From Nemophila menziesii (lineage: Eukaryota > Streptophyta > Magnoliopsida > Boraginales > Hydrophyllaceae), in NCBI GenBank assembly GCA_029959085.1, contig JARWIR010000031.1, positions 6,200,001 to 6,264,000 on the forward strand: a stretch of 64,000 nucleotides of DNA, in the 5' to 3' direction. Made by a program: the position numbers and the translations under genes. The notes under the pieces are model-generated. The model had not been told where the DNA came from and did no database searches. It saw only the letters and a list, made by a program, of their open reading frames with translations. This document shows, piece after piece, positions 34,634-48,119 of the stretch. The number at the start of each line of letters is the position of its first letter. The stretch's first letter is position 1.

Positions 34634-37600
34634 ATGTCTAACGAATCAGAAAATGCAAATGCTACTGCAACAATGCAAAAGCAAAACGAAATTAGTGGTA
34701 GTTCAAGGCATAACATGCATATGACAGCACCTATGGGTCCTGCTGAAAAACCAGAGAAGTTTGGTGGTGCAAACTTCAAAACATGGCAACAAAAAATGTT
34801 GTTCTATTTGACTACTTTGAGTCTTGCAAGGTTTCTCAAAGAAGATGCTCCAGAAATGGGAGATGATCCAGATGCTCAAACTGTTCATGCCGTAGAAGCA
34901 TGGAACCATTCAGACTTTTTGTGCAAAAACTACATTCTCAATTGTCTAGACAATTCTCTGTATAATGTGTATTGCACTATGAATTCGGCTAAAAAACTCT
35001 GGGATTCCCTAGAGATAAAATACAAAACTGAAGACGCCGGTACTAAAAAGTTTGTGGTTGGTAAGTTTTTGGAGTTTAAAATGGTAGACTCGAAATCTCT
35101 GATGTCGCAGGTGCAGCAGTTTCAGTTAATACTACATGAGTTAGATGCTGAAGGAATGAGATTGGTGGAATCCTTCCAAGTTGATGCATTGGTTGAAAAA
35201 TTACCACCAATGTACAAAGACTTCAAGAACTATCTGAAGCACAAGCGCAAGCAGATCAGTCTTGAAGATTTAATCGTTCGGTTGAGGATTGAAGAAGACA
35301 ACCGACTAGCCGAGAAAGGAAGTAACTTTCGTTCGTTTGAAGCCAAGGTTAATGTTGTGGAACAACCGAGGTCTAACCACAACAACAAACGGAAAAGGCA
35401 AGGACAATCTAATGACAACAAGAAGAAGGCTAAGTTTGACGGAAATTGTCACAACTGTGGCAAACATGGTCATCGCGCAAAAGATTGTCGAAACAAGAAG
35501 GCACAAGGTAACCAAAAGAAAGGTAACAATAGTCAAGCAAATATGACAGAGCTTTCTGATGGTGTTGAAGAGATGAATCTCACTGCAATGATTTCTGAGG
35601 TGAATCTCGTTGGAAACCCAAAACAGTGGTTGGTTGACACCGGAGCAACAAGGCATGTGTGTTCGGAGAAAAACATGTTCAAGACCTACAAGACGTCTCC
35701 AAATGAAGAAATTCTTTATATGGGAAATTCATCAACCTCAAAAGTTCAAGGAGTGGGGCAAGTTGTGCTGAAGATGACCTCTGGAAAGGAGTTAACCTTG
35801 AACAATGTGCTACATGTACCTGATATTCATAAGAATCTGGTTTCTGGTTCCTTACTTAACAAGGCCGGATTTAAGCTTATATTTGTAGCTGATAAATTTG
35901 TACTTTCAAAAAATGAGATGTATGTAGGCAAGGGGTACCTATGTGACGGTCTGTTTAAGCTAAATGTAATGACCGTGGTACCTCCTAAAAATGTAACAAA
36001 TGATGTGATGAATAAGAATATTTCTTCTGTTTACTTGTTGGATTCTCCTAATTTATGGCATGATAGATTAGGACATGTTAATTTTGATTCATTAACTAAA
36101 CTTGTAAACGATGGTTTGTTACCAAATGTTAACTTTAAATCTCAAGAAAAATGTGAGATATGCGTAGAGTCCAAGTTGACAAGAAACTCGTTTAAAAATG
36201 TTGAAAGGTCATCAGAACCTTTAGAGTTAATTCACAGTGACATATGTGACTTAAAGTTCGTGCAAACTAGAAGTGGTAAGAAATACTTCATTACCTTTAT
36301 AGACGATTGCACAAGATATTGCTATATCTACTTGCTTCATAGTTAGGATGAGGCCTTAGAAGCATTTAAGCAATATAAAACTGAGGTTGAGAATCAACTA
36401 AGTAAAAAGATCAAAAATCTCAGAATAGATAGGGGAGGAGAATATGTCTCTCCTTTTGAAGAATATTGTGCCGAACATGGAATAATCCATCAAACAACAG
36501 CCCCTTATTCGCCTCAACAAAACGGTGTTGCGGAACGCAAGAATCGTACATTAAAAGAAATGATGAATGCTCTTTTGATAAACTCGGGAGCACCGCAAAA
36601 CTTGTGGGGAGAAGCTTTGCTTAGTGCAAATCATATCTTAAATAAAGTACCCCACAAGAAACTAGATAAGACCCCCTATGAACTTTGGAAAGGAAAACCG
36701 CCTTCATTCAAATACTTAAAAGTGTGGGGATGCTTAGCAAAGGTTGCTGTTCCAGCACCAAAAATGGTCAAGATAGGACCAAAAACGATAGACTGTGTAT
36801 TCATTGGATATGCTCACAATAGTGCAGCCTATCGGTTTCTTGTGCATCGATCAAACAATGTTGACATCAGTGTTAACACGGTAATTGAATCAAGAAATGT
36901 ATATTTCTTTGAAACAATTTTCCCTTGCAAAATTACACAAGAACAAAGTTCTTTAAAAAGGACTCATGTTGACATAGAAGATGGTCATCAAGAGAAGGAC
37001 CAAGAAGCATTACAAGATAACGATGAACCGAGAAGAAGTAAGAGAATGAGAACCTCTACTTCTTTTGGTCCTGACTTCCTTACCTTTTTATTGGAAGATG
37101 AACCGCGAACTTTCAAAGAAGCTATGTCTACTCCAGAAGCTCCTTACTGGAAAGAAGCGGTTAAAAGTGAGATAGATTCTATCATGCAGAACCATACGTG
37201 GGAGTTAGTAGATCTTCCCCCTGGGAGTAAACCACTGCGAAGTAAATGGATTTTCAAAATAAAATTGAAAACTGATGGATCTATCGAGAAGTATAAGGCA
37301 AGATTGGTAGTAAAAGGTTATAGTCAAAGAGAAGGACTTGACTATTTTGATACCTTTTCACCAGTAACCAGAATTTCATCCATAAGAATGCTTATTGCAA
37401 TAGCATCGATCTATAAGCTTGAAATTTATCAAATGGATGTTAAAACTGCTTTTCTCAATGGGGAACTTAAAGAGGAAATCTATATGGAATAACCCGAAGG
37501 ATATAAAGTTCCAGGAAAAGAAAGGAAGGTGTGTAGGCTGATCAAATCCTTATATGGATTAAAGCAAGCACCCAAACAATGGCATGAAAAATTTGACAAA

Positions 37601-38668
37601 GTCATGATTGGTAATGGATTTAAAATAAATGAGTGTGACAAATGTGTATATGTAAAAGGCATTGATAAAGGATATGTCATTGTTTGTTTATATGTAGACG
37701 ATATGTTAATTATTGGGAGTAACAATGACATAATCACTTATACAAAGAAGATGCTCTCAAGTAAGTTCGACATGAAAGACTTAGGCATTGCTGATGTTAT
37801 CTTAGGGATTAAGATAATGAGAAAATCTGAGGGGTTAGTATTAAATCAATCCCATTACATTGAAAAAATACTAAATAAGTTTAGTAAAGGCGATACTAAT
37901 ATTGCAAAGACTCCAGTTGACGTAAATCTACACTTGGCAAAGAATACTAGCGATACAATCAATCAGTTAGAGTATTCTCGTATAATTGGAAGTCTAATGT
38001 ACTTAATGAACTGCACAAGGCCTGATATTGCACATGCAGTTAGTAAGTTAAGTAGATTTACAATAAATCCAGGAAGAGATCACTGGATTGCAATAGTAAG
38101 AGTTCTACGGTACTTGAGATACACTCTAAACGAAGGATTGCACTACACTGGAGAACCAGCTGTATTAGAAGGATATAGCGATGCTAACTGGATATCTGAT
38201 TCCTCCGACTCAAAATCCACGAGCGGATTTGTCTTTATGTTAGGAGGAGCAACAGTCTCGTGGAAATCTTCTAAACAAACATGTATAGCTCGATCCACCA
38301 TGGAATCTGAATTTATAGCTTTGGATAAAGCTGCTGAGGAAGCCGAATGGCTTCGTAATTTCCTAGAAGATTTTCCTAATTGGCCAAAACCAGTTCCAGC
38401 TATCTGCATACACTGTGATAGTCAGGCTGCCATCGGTAGAGCCTCAAATGAAATGTATAATGGTAAGTCTAGACATATACGTCGTAGACACAATACCGTA
38501 AGACAACTGCTCTCAAACGGGGTTATCACAATTGACTATGTAAGGTCAAAGGATAATATTGCAGATCCCTTGACTAAAGGATTACCAAAAGAGCAAGTGC
38601 GTAACTTATCTAGGGGAATGGGTCTAAAGCCTATTGAAATGAGTTGCCATAATGGAAAACCTACTTAG
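34634..38668 (+). pseudogene. Copia gag-pol polyprotein with two in-frame stops
   Basis: One frame of 1345 codons. Gag has UBN2-like retrotransposon gag features at about residues 45-235 and a CX2CX4HX4C knuckle near 272-285 ([14 protein letters not shown]). Protease has [11 protein letters not shown]. The pre-integrase HHCC motif includes LWHDRLGH and CEIC. Integrase has HSDICDL, IDRGGEY and the Glu in QQNGVAERKN. RT has KARLVVKGYSQ, MDVKTAFLNG and catalytic YVDDM. RNase H has [15 protein letters not shown] STMESEF and DPLTKGLP. Stops: TAG at 36344-36346 inside integrase, and TAA at 37490-37492 in RT, where the family has Gln (a C-to-T change). No frameshift seen. Probably inactive. Confidence 0.95.
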
Positions 38669-39232
38669 TAGATTGGATATCCCATGATCTAAGTTCAAAG
38701 GGAAAACCGAATTATGCAAAAAGCAACTTGGTGCTAAGCATTGTGGGGATTTCTCCCGAAACCATTCCTAGAACCTAAATACAATGCTTCTTGTACAAAG
38801 ATGAGGTTAAGCAAAGCTTTTAATGGTTCTTGTATCTTAAATTAAAAGATAGTGTATAACATGATACTCTTGACAAGAGACCACCTATATGAGTAAAGGA
38901 GTGAGGGCCGCTCCTAAGAAAATTTGAAAGGCTGATTTTCTGAAAAATTACTCATGAATCCAGGAGTTGTCCAGGGCCAAAAATGGACACAACCGTGAGA
39001 ACCATATAATGGTCGGAAGGGTACTATGTAATTTCTATTGACTTGATTTACATCAAAGCTGAACAGTTCAAGACATCAAGTTCACTGGTTAGCAAGTAAA
39101 TCCGATAGCCCTTACTAGAGATGGTTCAAGGCCAAAAGCTACCTTTCTCGACGTAGTATTCTTCCATGTTTTTACTCTCTCATTTTGTTTTTCATATGCA
39201 TTATGACCAGTCAATTTCATTCATGTGGGGAA
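38669..39232 (+). other. Copia 3' untranslated region
   Basis: 564 bases without ORF between gag-pol stop and 3' LTR, ending in the purine tract TGTGGGGAA. Confidence 0.8.
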
Positions 39233-40000
39233 TGTTATCATTTGGGACTTTACCCAAGTGAAACTGCTCACTTTAGCTCAATTTTTAAGTGGGTCATGGA
39301 CCTCTTTATAGGTCAGGACAAAGACAAATATTGTTCGTCTTACTTTGGTAATGAATTTCATGTATTCACTTGTGTAAAAAAAATGGAAGGTGAATGAGAA
39401 ATTGAGTGTTAAATGTGAGGTATATGAAGAGTTTTGGAAAAGTAAGGAAATAATAGTCACTTAGCTTAGCACTTAAGGACTGGGCCTTTGGGGGCACCAT
39501 CTTTTGGGCTTGGGCTTGGGCTTGGCTGGACTATATTTTGTAAAATTAAAACGTTATGTCTTTAACGTTCTAGTTTTTTAAAATCTTCTGTCTTCTTCCT
39601 CAAACGTCATCTCCTATGTCTGAAACGTTGCAGGTCAGTTTTAAACAGGTGCTTCTACACCTATAAATACTTGGCCAAAAATCATTTTCATAATTCAATA
39701 TTTTTATTCACAAACAAATATCATAAAAGAGAGAGAGATTAAACGCCATTTAAAGTTCGAAGTTCTGCAGATTTTCAAGTGTCTGATATTTGCAGTGTTG
39801 ATCGTTGTATCCTGGAGGTTGAAGCCATTACAAAACGAAAGACACCAGTGCGTGGCTAATAAACCTTAAAGACATAGGATCCAATGCTAGCCTCGATCAG
39901 TAACAGGTTTTCTGTTAATTTTCATTTCTGTCATTTCTGCATTTTGTTTTTTTTCCTCCATTTTTGCTTTCTGAATCAAAATAAATCACTGGAGATAACA
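39233..40000 (+). repeat. 3' LTR of the copia element
   Basis: 768 bp, TGTTATCATT...GATAACA, followed by the second AGCTA. Confidence 0.95.
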
Positions 40001-40005
40001 AGCTA

Positions 40006-41640
40006 TAAATATCTGCTTTGTAAGTTACATTTCCATAGTTCCTGGAGAACACTTCTGGTGCAATGTAAACTATTGTCCCTCGAGCCGCACTCATCAAAAC
40101 TATACTTTCTTCTTTCGAGCACAGCTTTGCTAGACCAAAATCAGCAACTTTTGGATTGAAATTTTGGTCTAATAAGATATTGTGAGGTTTAATATCAAAG
40201 TGGAGGATCCGTTGGTTACACCCCTGCTGAAGATAATCAAGCCCTTTGGCTATACTGATGGAAATTTTAGCAGTTTCTCCCAACCTAAAGAACTACTTTG
40301 ATTTCCTGATGAAATAAATTTGTCGAGCAAGTCATTCGGTAGGAACTCATACACAAGACCTCGCCTATATCCATCTACATAATATCCGACTAAGCGAACC
40401 ACATTAACATGGTGTATTCTTCCGATTGTACCAACTTCATTCACGAAATCTTCACCGTTTCCTTTGAAATTATCGAGTACCTTAACAGCAACAAAAACAT
40501 CATTGGAAAGTTTCCCTTTGTATACTGTTCCATAACCTCCTTTTCTCGAAAATGATCAGTGATTTTCTATCTGCATAAGAATATCTACTAGGCCTTGAAG
40601 CTATAAGATCTTCCAGGAATTGCTCTATCCTTTTCTCCTCCCTTCTTATCCTCTTGGAGATGTACGAACGAATAAGTACAAGAATGAATATTCCCATTAT
40701 AGCTAGACCTATTACTATTCCTGCAGTTTATAAACCATACTAGATCAGAAATGATTTGTTTTCAACTATAGACCTACGATGCAAGGGTGACAAATAATTT
40801 TACCATCGATAATCTTTTTTTTTGACACACCTAGAAAAGATAACAGAGGTTTATTTAGACCACTTGAGAATTAGCGCAATGACACGAAGAGTTAGAAGTA
40901 CCTGGAATAAGTTCTTTGGGAAAGCATTCAGTAGCATATGTACTAATGCTTTTATTCGTCAATTTACAATATTATCCTTGTAATTCGCAGTGAGCACAAC
41001 CTGGCTTGTCCCAAGAGGATAATTTTCAGGGTAGAATAGCTCTAGAGGAAGTATTGAATCGCTCAAGATCATTGTGCAATTAAACAGTGGTACGGCAGTC
41101 CAAGGAACATCTAAATCAATTGCATAAACATGGTAATCAGAACTGCTTAGGCAGGGGATAGGATGCATGTAAGAGCGTCCCCTTCTCGTCGAACAATTGT
41201 AAAAGGAAAAATGATTAAAATAAGGATAAGGATAAGGAAAATATAATTTGAAGAGAGATGGAGCAGATAAACTAGGTAAGTCTAAGGACTCGGCCAAGTT
41301 TAAGGATAAATTTAGGTAAGGAAGCAATCCTAGAAAGAAGCCATCCATATTGGATAAACTTACTACCTGAGACATATAATTATATTTTCCACAATAAACT
41401 TTTTGGGAAATGGAAGTTTGATCCCATTGAAGGATGCTTTTACCGGAAATGGTTGCTCAAAAACTGTCTCATTGCTCTGAGAACAATAAATGTCAAAACC
41501 AGGATACCCACAGTGATCTGCCTGCCGATCTTTGAGTAGAAATGGGAATCTGATTTCAGGGCCATATTTCCTGCACCGTTCTACTGGACAATCATACTCG
41601 CCTGAACCAAATTTTGTGGAGACTGAAACAAAGATGACAC
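40006..41640 (-). pseudogene. N-terminal part of the LRK10L-type receptor kinase: extracellular, TM and kinase N-lobe
   Basis: Read leftward from about 41640: a hydrophobic stretch, then a cysteine-rich GUB_WAK-type galacturonan-binding-like domain (EYDCPVERCRKYG, DHCGYPGFDIYC), a second extracellular part to 40959 (CLSSSDYHVYAI), a membrane segment near 40680-40735 (IVIGLAIMGIFILVLI), the juxtamembrane RYSYAD, GGYGTVYKGKL, the kinase core with [10 protein letters not shown] (catalytic loop), ADFGLAKL (DFG) and YIAPEVF (APE), then the copia insertion at DIYS. Lesions: a one-base loss near 41380, a frameshift near 40545 where part of the glycine loop is missing, and a one-base loss in an A run near 40265. 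A clear start codon is not visible. Pseudogene even without the transposon. Confidence 0.85.
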
Positions 41641-44509
41641 TGGTGATGAAGTTGATTAATTACATTTGTGTGTGATGTGAAAAAGTTACTAGCGAGTGTT
41701 ATTCCAATCAATTAAATTCAGTTGAAGTTTTTTTAATTCATGATATTGGCTGAAAGTCAATCATCATGCTTGTAGACTGGGGTCAAGGCCTACCTAATTT
41801 CCTAAACTGATTTTCTACCATACTAAAAAGTTATATTATTCAACCGGAATTTTACAATCTTCACTTGTTCTCTCCAACTTCCTAATAATATTTATATACT
41901 TTGATTTATTTTATTTTTACTGTGATAAATTATAAGAAATATATATTATATTAACAAGAATAAAATAAGAGAAATGTAACAAGAGGAATAAGAGAGATCA
42001 TACAGCATAATTTTAGCAAATAAATTTAGATAGTAGTGGAATATAAATCTCAGAGCTAGTCTAAGTATGTGACTAAAATATATATATATATATTGTCTTT
42101 GGTCAATCTTGGACGCTTAACTGTGATACTTGAAATATATTGTCCAAAGGAAGGTTTTTTCTTGTTGACGTTCTAAAGTCAGAGTCAATAATATGAACGT
42201 GTAGGAAGGCTCCTAGTGATGTGAAATCAATGGAAGACGAATGTATGAAAAATATGTGTATCTGTGTAGAGGCGTAAAATTATAAATATGAGTATACCTT
42301 TTCTTTCAAATGACTAGCGCTATATATAGACACGTTACATAATTTGAAAGGACATCTACCTTGAGTATAATCCTTCGTGGAGACGGACTCTTGCCTTAAT
42401 ATATCTCGACCGATAGTATAATTCCTATCTCCCAGTAGAGGGAAAATTCTAAAGGATTTAGCCTCTTTTCTCCTCTAGCAGTATATCTTCTAAATTTATC
42501 TTCTCGACCATGCATTCTACTATTTTCTATTGATCAATCTTTCCTGTGTTAGCCTGTCGGAAAACATACTGAATATGGTCGCTTGATTTTGAGTAGCAAT
42601 GTAAGCAACATCACTAGTCATATACTAGCAGGAGGTAATTTTCCACTTATAAACTACCCCGTTGGATTTTGGTGAAATGGATGTGGCATGTTTTGATTAT
42701 GTATATGGCTCTAAGGCATAATTCACACTTCGATTGTTGTCAAGGAGCATTGATTTGTTTACCTTTGGGTAGATGACAATCAAACACTTACAGATTTCCC
42801 ACCTTTTCATTTTTACCTTGCATTTACGGGTACCAATAATGTTGAGGTTTCGTAGCAGAATAATAAACCAACTAGAGTAATGATTCCTTGAATACCTAGG
42901 TAATCATGTCTCTCCAATTTCCGACACACTAACTATAGATAAAATGTGTCCTTCTTCATTTATCATGTTTTATTTTCCCTATAACGTATCAGACTTAAAT
43001 TTCCCTTGGTGTTTTCTTGTCCTCTAGCCTAATTATCTTTTTTTTAATTTTATACCTTTATTTTTTGCAAATTTCGTCTCTTTCATAGCCAAAAACTGAC
43101 TATGAATCCGAGAACTTGAGAAAGTATTATCATGTGGAATTGATAGACCTCCTAACTAGTTCGTAATTAACTTCTTCTTAAATGATTTATGACATGCCCT
43201 TCACTAATTCTTAACTTAGCTTGATCTAGTTTTGGCCAAGTGCAAAGACGACCAACTACATAGAGTTTTCTTCCACTAGTATAATGGTTTGTTCGTCTTC
43301 TGGGATATGACTAGTGACAACTAGTAGGTTGATTCTTGACGTGTCTGTAGGTATATAATCATCCTTATCTTCTCGTCATACTACATAGTCTTACATTGTG
43401 GTTGAAGTATACGATCATGTTTTGAAAATATTTCATAACTGAGCTAAAGACTATGATGTGGTCATAGAGGGGGGATGTATATGACTATTACCATACTATA
43501 AATTATCTATGTTAATGTAATATAAACAGTCTATATTTTTGTGTTTTTATATTAACATGGAAGTTTAGATATTCAATAACTCGTATGGACAATAAGTCAA
43601 ACACTAAGAAAGAGATATCAACTATTAAGATTAAGTAATTCTCAATATACTATAAAAAATAAATAACATGCATGGATGTAAAGAGTTATTGAAAGAATAT
43701 AGACATAAGATATATAGTGGTTCATTTCCCCAACACTCACTACCCAAGACATGGACACCCTTAGTATTCTCAAACTCCTCCACTAGAACTCCTTGTATCT
43801 CTTGAAAGTGATTAAAAAACCTTTACACCCTTTTCAAACTAGCCCTTCAAAAGAACACTAATGACATCTTCAACAGTAGGAAAACTAAGTGGACAAACTC
43901 CACTCAATATCGGTCATTTCCTTTACCACTAGGATTCTCTAGAGACAATGGAGGAAGATAATCCATGGAGTTTGTAGATTACGACCTAACTTTCTAGATC
44001 TATATTCTAAATGAGTAGATATATGGAAGTTTAAGACATAATAAAAATTCAACCTTTGGAAGACAATGGATGTTGGTTTCTTAGTGAACTCTCTATCTCT
44101 CTCAATTTATTTTCTAAAAGGTTTTTTGAAAATTATGTTATGGAGGTTAATATTTGCAAGAGAAAGATAAATTTTATTTATATAATAAGATAGCATAGTG
44201 ATATATCTCTTAGCTGGTCTTCATTTTTTATTCGGGATTGTGGACAAGATGTCCTGTAGAGTTAGGATCAGATCCCCAACGTTTCATACTAATCTCTCCA
44301 ATCGGCGGATGTTGTCCATAAAATGACTGTATTAATATGTCCTCGAGGTCCGTTTTTATTCTGTCTATCGGATACCTCAGGTTCTAGAAATTTCCGTAAT
44401 AAATATACAGTAGGTCTGGTACAGGTTTTTGTAAGGTGTCCATACCTATTCTCGTATATTCTCTTCACTGATCTTTGCAGCTTATTAATGGAGCCTTCTT
44501 GTTGATGAG
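41641..44509. other. Gene-free AT-rich stretch
   Basis: I see no supported gene. Short AT microsatellite near 42078-42094. Nothing with domain motifs in either strand. It may include the 5' flank of the receptor kinase (just right of 41640). Confidence 0.5.
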
Positions 44510-45400
44510 AATGGAGTGAAATTTTTTAGCAAGAATTTTCGCATATGCATCATACATGGGATTTGGTGGAGCTTGATCACTGTAGCTTTGTCCTCCTTGA
44601 TAATTATTTTGTGTCCTTCGTCTAAATTTTTTTCCATGAGGTCATGGTTGATAGGAGTTACGTTTGCTCACAACCCTATTCGGATTTGACCATTGGAGTT
44701 CCGGATGATTACGATTTCCATGTTGGTACCCTTGACTATCCCTATGGTAGTTGATAGAATTTGACACAAAATATACCGATTCCGTATTACATTGGCACTC
44801 TTTGCAACTGGGATTATGTACCCTATTAACGCGAACATTCATAAGATTCTTGAACTACATATACCTCAGTTTGTCTACCTTGAAGAACATTTTGACAACT
44901 AATGCAAGTTGCTTCAACTGATTTTCTAAAGAGGTTTATTTTGCATTCATATCCATGTCACTATATAAACGTAATGTACCTCTAGTGGCATTCAAAATTA
45001 TAGCTCAGGAAGATTGCCAACTCCTCTGATTATTTACTGTCTTCTCCATACAAACCATTGCTTCATTCAGATACATCAACTGAAAACCACCAACCCAAAG
45101 ATTATCGACCCTCATTCTTAAACTCTCATCGAGTCCTTTATTGAACATAGCTAAATCTAGCTCTGGTGCATACCCATGAAGTAGAAACTTTGCTAGTTTC
45201 TAAAGAAATTTGCAAGTTATGTTTAGTCCTTTATTCTTATTCTATGAAGGTAGAAACGATCAAGGAACCGGGCTTGAAGATTGTCTCATGATGTTAGCGA
45301 CTCGGGGGGCTGACGAGCAAGCCACTCACTCACACCTCCGGTCATTTTCTCTCGTGTGACACCTTGAGTAATGTAGGCGTTACACATCTTCATAAAAATA
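44510..45400 (-). pseudogene. Gypsy (Athila-type) gag fragment
   Basis: The 44642-44842 ORF resembles the zinc-knuckle and Asn-rich tail of the element C gag (CKECQCN, NRNHPELQWSNPN against NRNHPGFQYSNPN). Upstream, 45320-45395 in the - strand encodes a CNAYITQGVTRE phrase like the gag core of C. Several frameshifts and stops between. No LTRs could be assigned. Confidence 0.75.
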
Positions 45401-46548
45401 TAAATAGTTTATGTATTCTTTTTTGATAGATTAATATATTACGACACATCTTTTTTTGGTGTTTATTGAGCTAAGTGAGGGATTTTTTTCGTAGTATATT
45501 AAATATTGTACGTTTCTCTCTTGTTTTGGACATATCGCTATTTATAGAACTTTTGTGCCTTAATTGTGTGTTAAGTGTGTAGATTTTAGATACATGGTTA
45601 ACACAAGATGCTAATATGATGAGGAGAAGTCAAAAAGTCAAGTCAAAGTCCAAGCCAAGGCTTGAAATGAGTGTAAAGTGACTTTGAAAAGTTAGAGCAT
45701 TAACAGTAGAAATCTTAACGTCACATTGTGCTAGATGATAGCTAACGCGATCAAAGAAATCTATAATACCTCTATTGTTTTCTTACATGTGAAAATTTCT
45801 TTTCACCACCTTGATATGTGCATCATGACTGCCTTAAAATCAGTTGTATATGTTGCACTAAGTACGATAGTCTGTTGTTCTCCTTTAGGACCCCGTCAAG
45901 CCGCCTCTAAGGTATTTACCCTTTGGCTCCTGTTTTCTCCCTATCACAAAAATATTATTGGCAGTCTTTATTTGTAGAGTTTTAATGGTAAGAAACAATT
46001 TTTACCTTAAATTGGGTTCTTCGATTGTTGATGGCGTAAATAGCCGGTTGATGATGGTGGAGAATGGTCCCAGAGTGGCGGCAGTTTTCTTGTGCAGGAG
46101 AGCGGCATGGTGGAAAGGTGAGTGTGAATAAACTTTTTTTTCTTTTTCTTTTTCCACTGCGATGCGAGTGTGAAGATATGAATTTTAGGTTTTATTTCAT
46201 TGTTTTTCAACGTTGTGTGAAGAGATTTCTTTTATATTTTTTGTGTCAATGAATGTGAATGTGAAGAGATGATTTTGTGCTTACGTAGGAATGTGTTTTT
46301 GAGAAATTTAAGGAAATAAATAAGGAATTATGAGCTTAATGGGGATGAGAAAAAATAGATAAGTTAGATAATTGATTATATGTAATATAGTTGTGATTAG
46401 TTTGACCTTCCAGTTGTAAAAACTCTTACTTATTTCTATGGTAAGAAAGATGGTTACAAGAAAAATAAGTGTCAGAAGCACAACAAGAGTGATACATTTA
46501 GAGTGTGAATTAGAGAGAACAAAAAGAGCGAAATCCGTAGAGAAGTAT
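45401..46548. other. Gene-free stretch
   Basis: The open frames here (for example 45735-45977) show no motif. A T-rich run is at 46134-46154. Nothing assigned. Confidence 0.5.
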
Positions 46549-47875
46549 TGATGTCTCCCCATTTGTGATGATTTAATATTAAGTGGAGACATCATTTTTA
46601 GTGTTTCAGGAAGTCATTCAGTCGATTTTCACATGATATATTGCACTTTCCTATTTCTAGTCTTGATATAATGATTTATTATTTTTAGAGCATATTTGGT
46701 TTAATTATTTATTTAGTGTGAAGCTTTAAAGATATATAAGGTGATTAATTAGATGTCAAGTCAATTTTAAGAGATAAAGGAAAGAAGATATACATGGAAA
46801 TTGAAGAAAAGAAAGGAAAAGCTAGGGTATGGAAAAATAAAGTTGTCAAATAAATCTGAATTTCAGCACCCACGACCACAAAATGGCTCATAACTCAATA
46901 TTGGCTAGGAATTTGGAAGAATGGTCTGAAGAAAAGTTAAAGAGCTTTCCGAGACGATGCGTTTCGACTATTGGAACACAACAAACAGATAAGTATTGAA
47001 GCATTTATGGCCAAAACAAAACAGTGGTAGATTATTACCTCTTCTATATTTTAGGGTTACGAATTTGAGTTGGTCTTGGAGTCCAAGTTACTTGTCTTCC
47101 ACTCCAAGAAAACGAATCCGGGCTTCTAAACACCTATAAATACACCCTTATAACTCTTGTAAATAATCCTTGCCTCACATAAATTAGTCTTTAGGGTTTA
47201 TATCATTAGAGTTATTGTAGAGAGTAAGATGAAGTCCTTTATTCAATCTTTTAGTTTATTTACTTCAGGTATGAACTAATTTTCCCATAACTTGGGTTTT
47301 GCATTATGTATAATCTATTAATTCTATTTTCTTTCTATCTAAGTTTCTTTGGAAATTATATGTTTTAATTTGATATAAGCTGTTTACCCATATATTTGTT
47401 TATATGTTTTGAATTATTGCCTGTCCTAAACCTGATCAATTTAGGATTTCTTAATAGTAGTTAGATGGTCGCCCGGAAGGGGTGTCTAATTATTGAAACA
47501 CCACATAACGTCAAGTGTCCGATGTTGGTCTTGACAACACCAATTCTAACTAGATAGTCATTAAGGTTTGTTTTAATCACCATATCACCAATTAAAGGAA
47601 TTGTTTTGCTTAGGGCCTTGGTAGCACTTTATAACCATTTGTTTAGACTGCCTTGTGGTTGTGTTGTAGCCCCCTTAGTCCCTCTCAATGTCTAAGGAAT
47701 GGGAATTTATAATCTTGACTAAGTATTTAAGAGCTATTATCTCCCTTATCAACTAGAATTTGATAGATAGAATTAGACGGATTAGTGCATACTAGCAAAA
47801 CCTAAGATATATCTCTCATCTCATATTTCTTCCTATTTACTTTATTTTCTTTTAATTTACTTAGTTTCAAGCTTT
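46549..47875 (+). repeat. Truncated Athila-type LTR related to element B
   Basis: Starts TGATGTCTCCCC with a perfect GGAGACATCA partner about 40 bp later, then follows the B LTR through TATAAATA (47135-47142) and the R/U5 part. Similarity stops near 47875, before the expected CCCACCA end. It is a truncated solo LTR or fragment; no target duplication can be tested. Confidence 0.8.
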
Positions 47876-48119
47876 TTTCCACACAAACACAACAACAATA
47901 TCAAATCTTTTTTCCATCCTCTATAAACACGTCTTCTTCATCAAATTCATTACAATACACCATAAAACACCCCCAAAGATCATCAAGCTATCAAGAATTC
48001 TTCCAAGAACAATCAAGAAAACCTTCTTCAACCATTGATAATCATTCATCCAAGCAACAAAATCAAGCCGCACCAATCTTTCATAACTTTATTCTATCAT
48101 TGGTATAACTCGATTTGTG
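47876..48119 (+). other. Unassigned leader-like stretch
   Basis: CA-rich, T-rich sequence between the LTR break and the copia remnant. No gene seen. Confidence 0.4.

Larger units (their letters stand above)
33632..40000 (+). mobile_element. Ty1/copia LTR retrotransposon in the receptor-kinase gene
   Basis: 6369 bp. LTRs 33632-34398 (767 bp) and 39233-40000 (768 bp) differ by about 11 substitutions, a 2-bp and a 1-bp indel (about 1.4 percent). The 5-bp target duplication AGCTA is perfect (33627-33631, 40001-40005). A purine tract (TGTGGGGAA, 39224-39232) abuts the 3' LTR. Internal order gag, protease, integrase, RT, RNase H defines Ty1/copia. I do not find the usual TGGTATCAGAGC initiator-Met PBS after the 5' LTR. 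Gag-pol carries two in-frame stops. Confidence 0.95.

Noticed and set aside
45735..45977. 80-codon ORF
   Set aside because: No motif, no homologous feature nearby, AT-rich setting.
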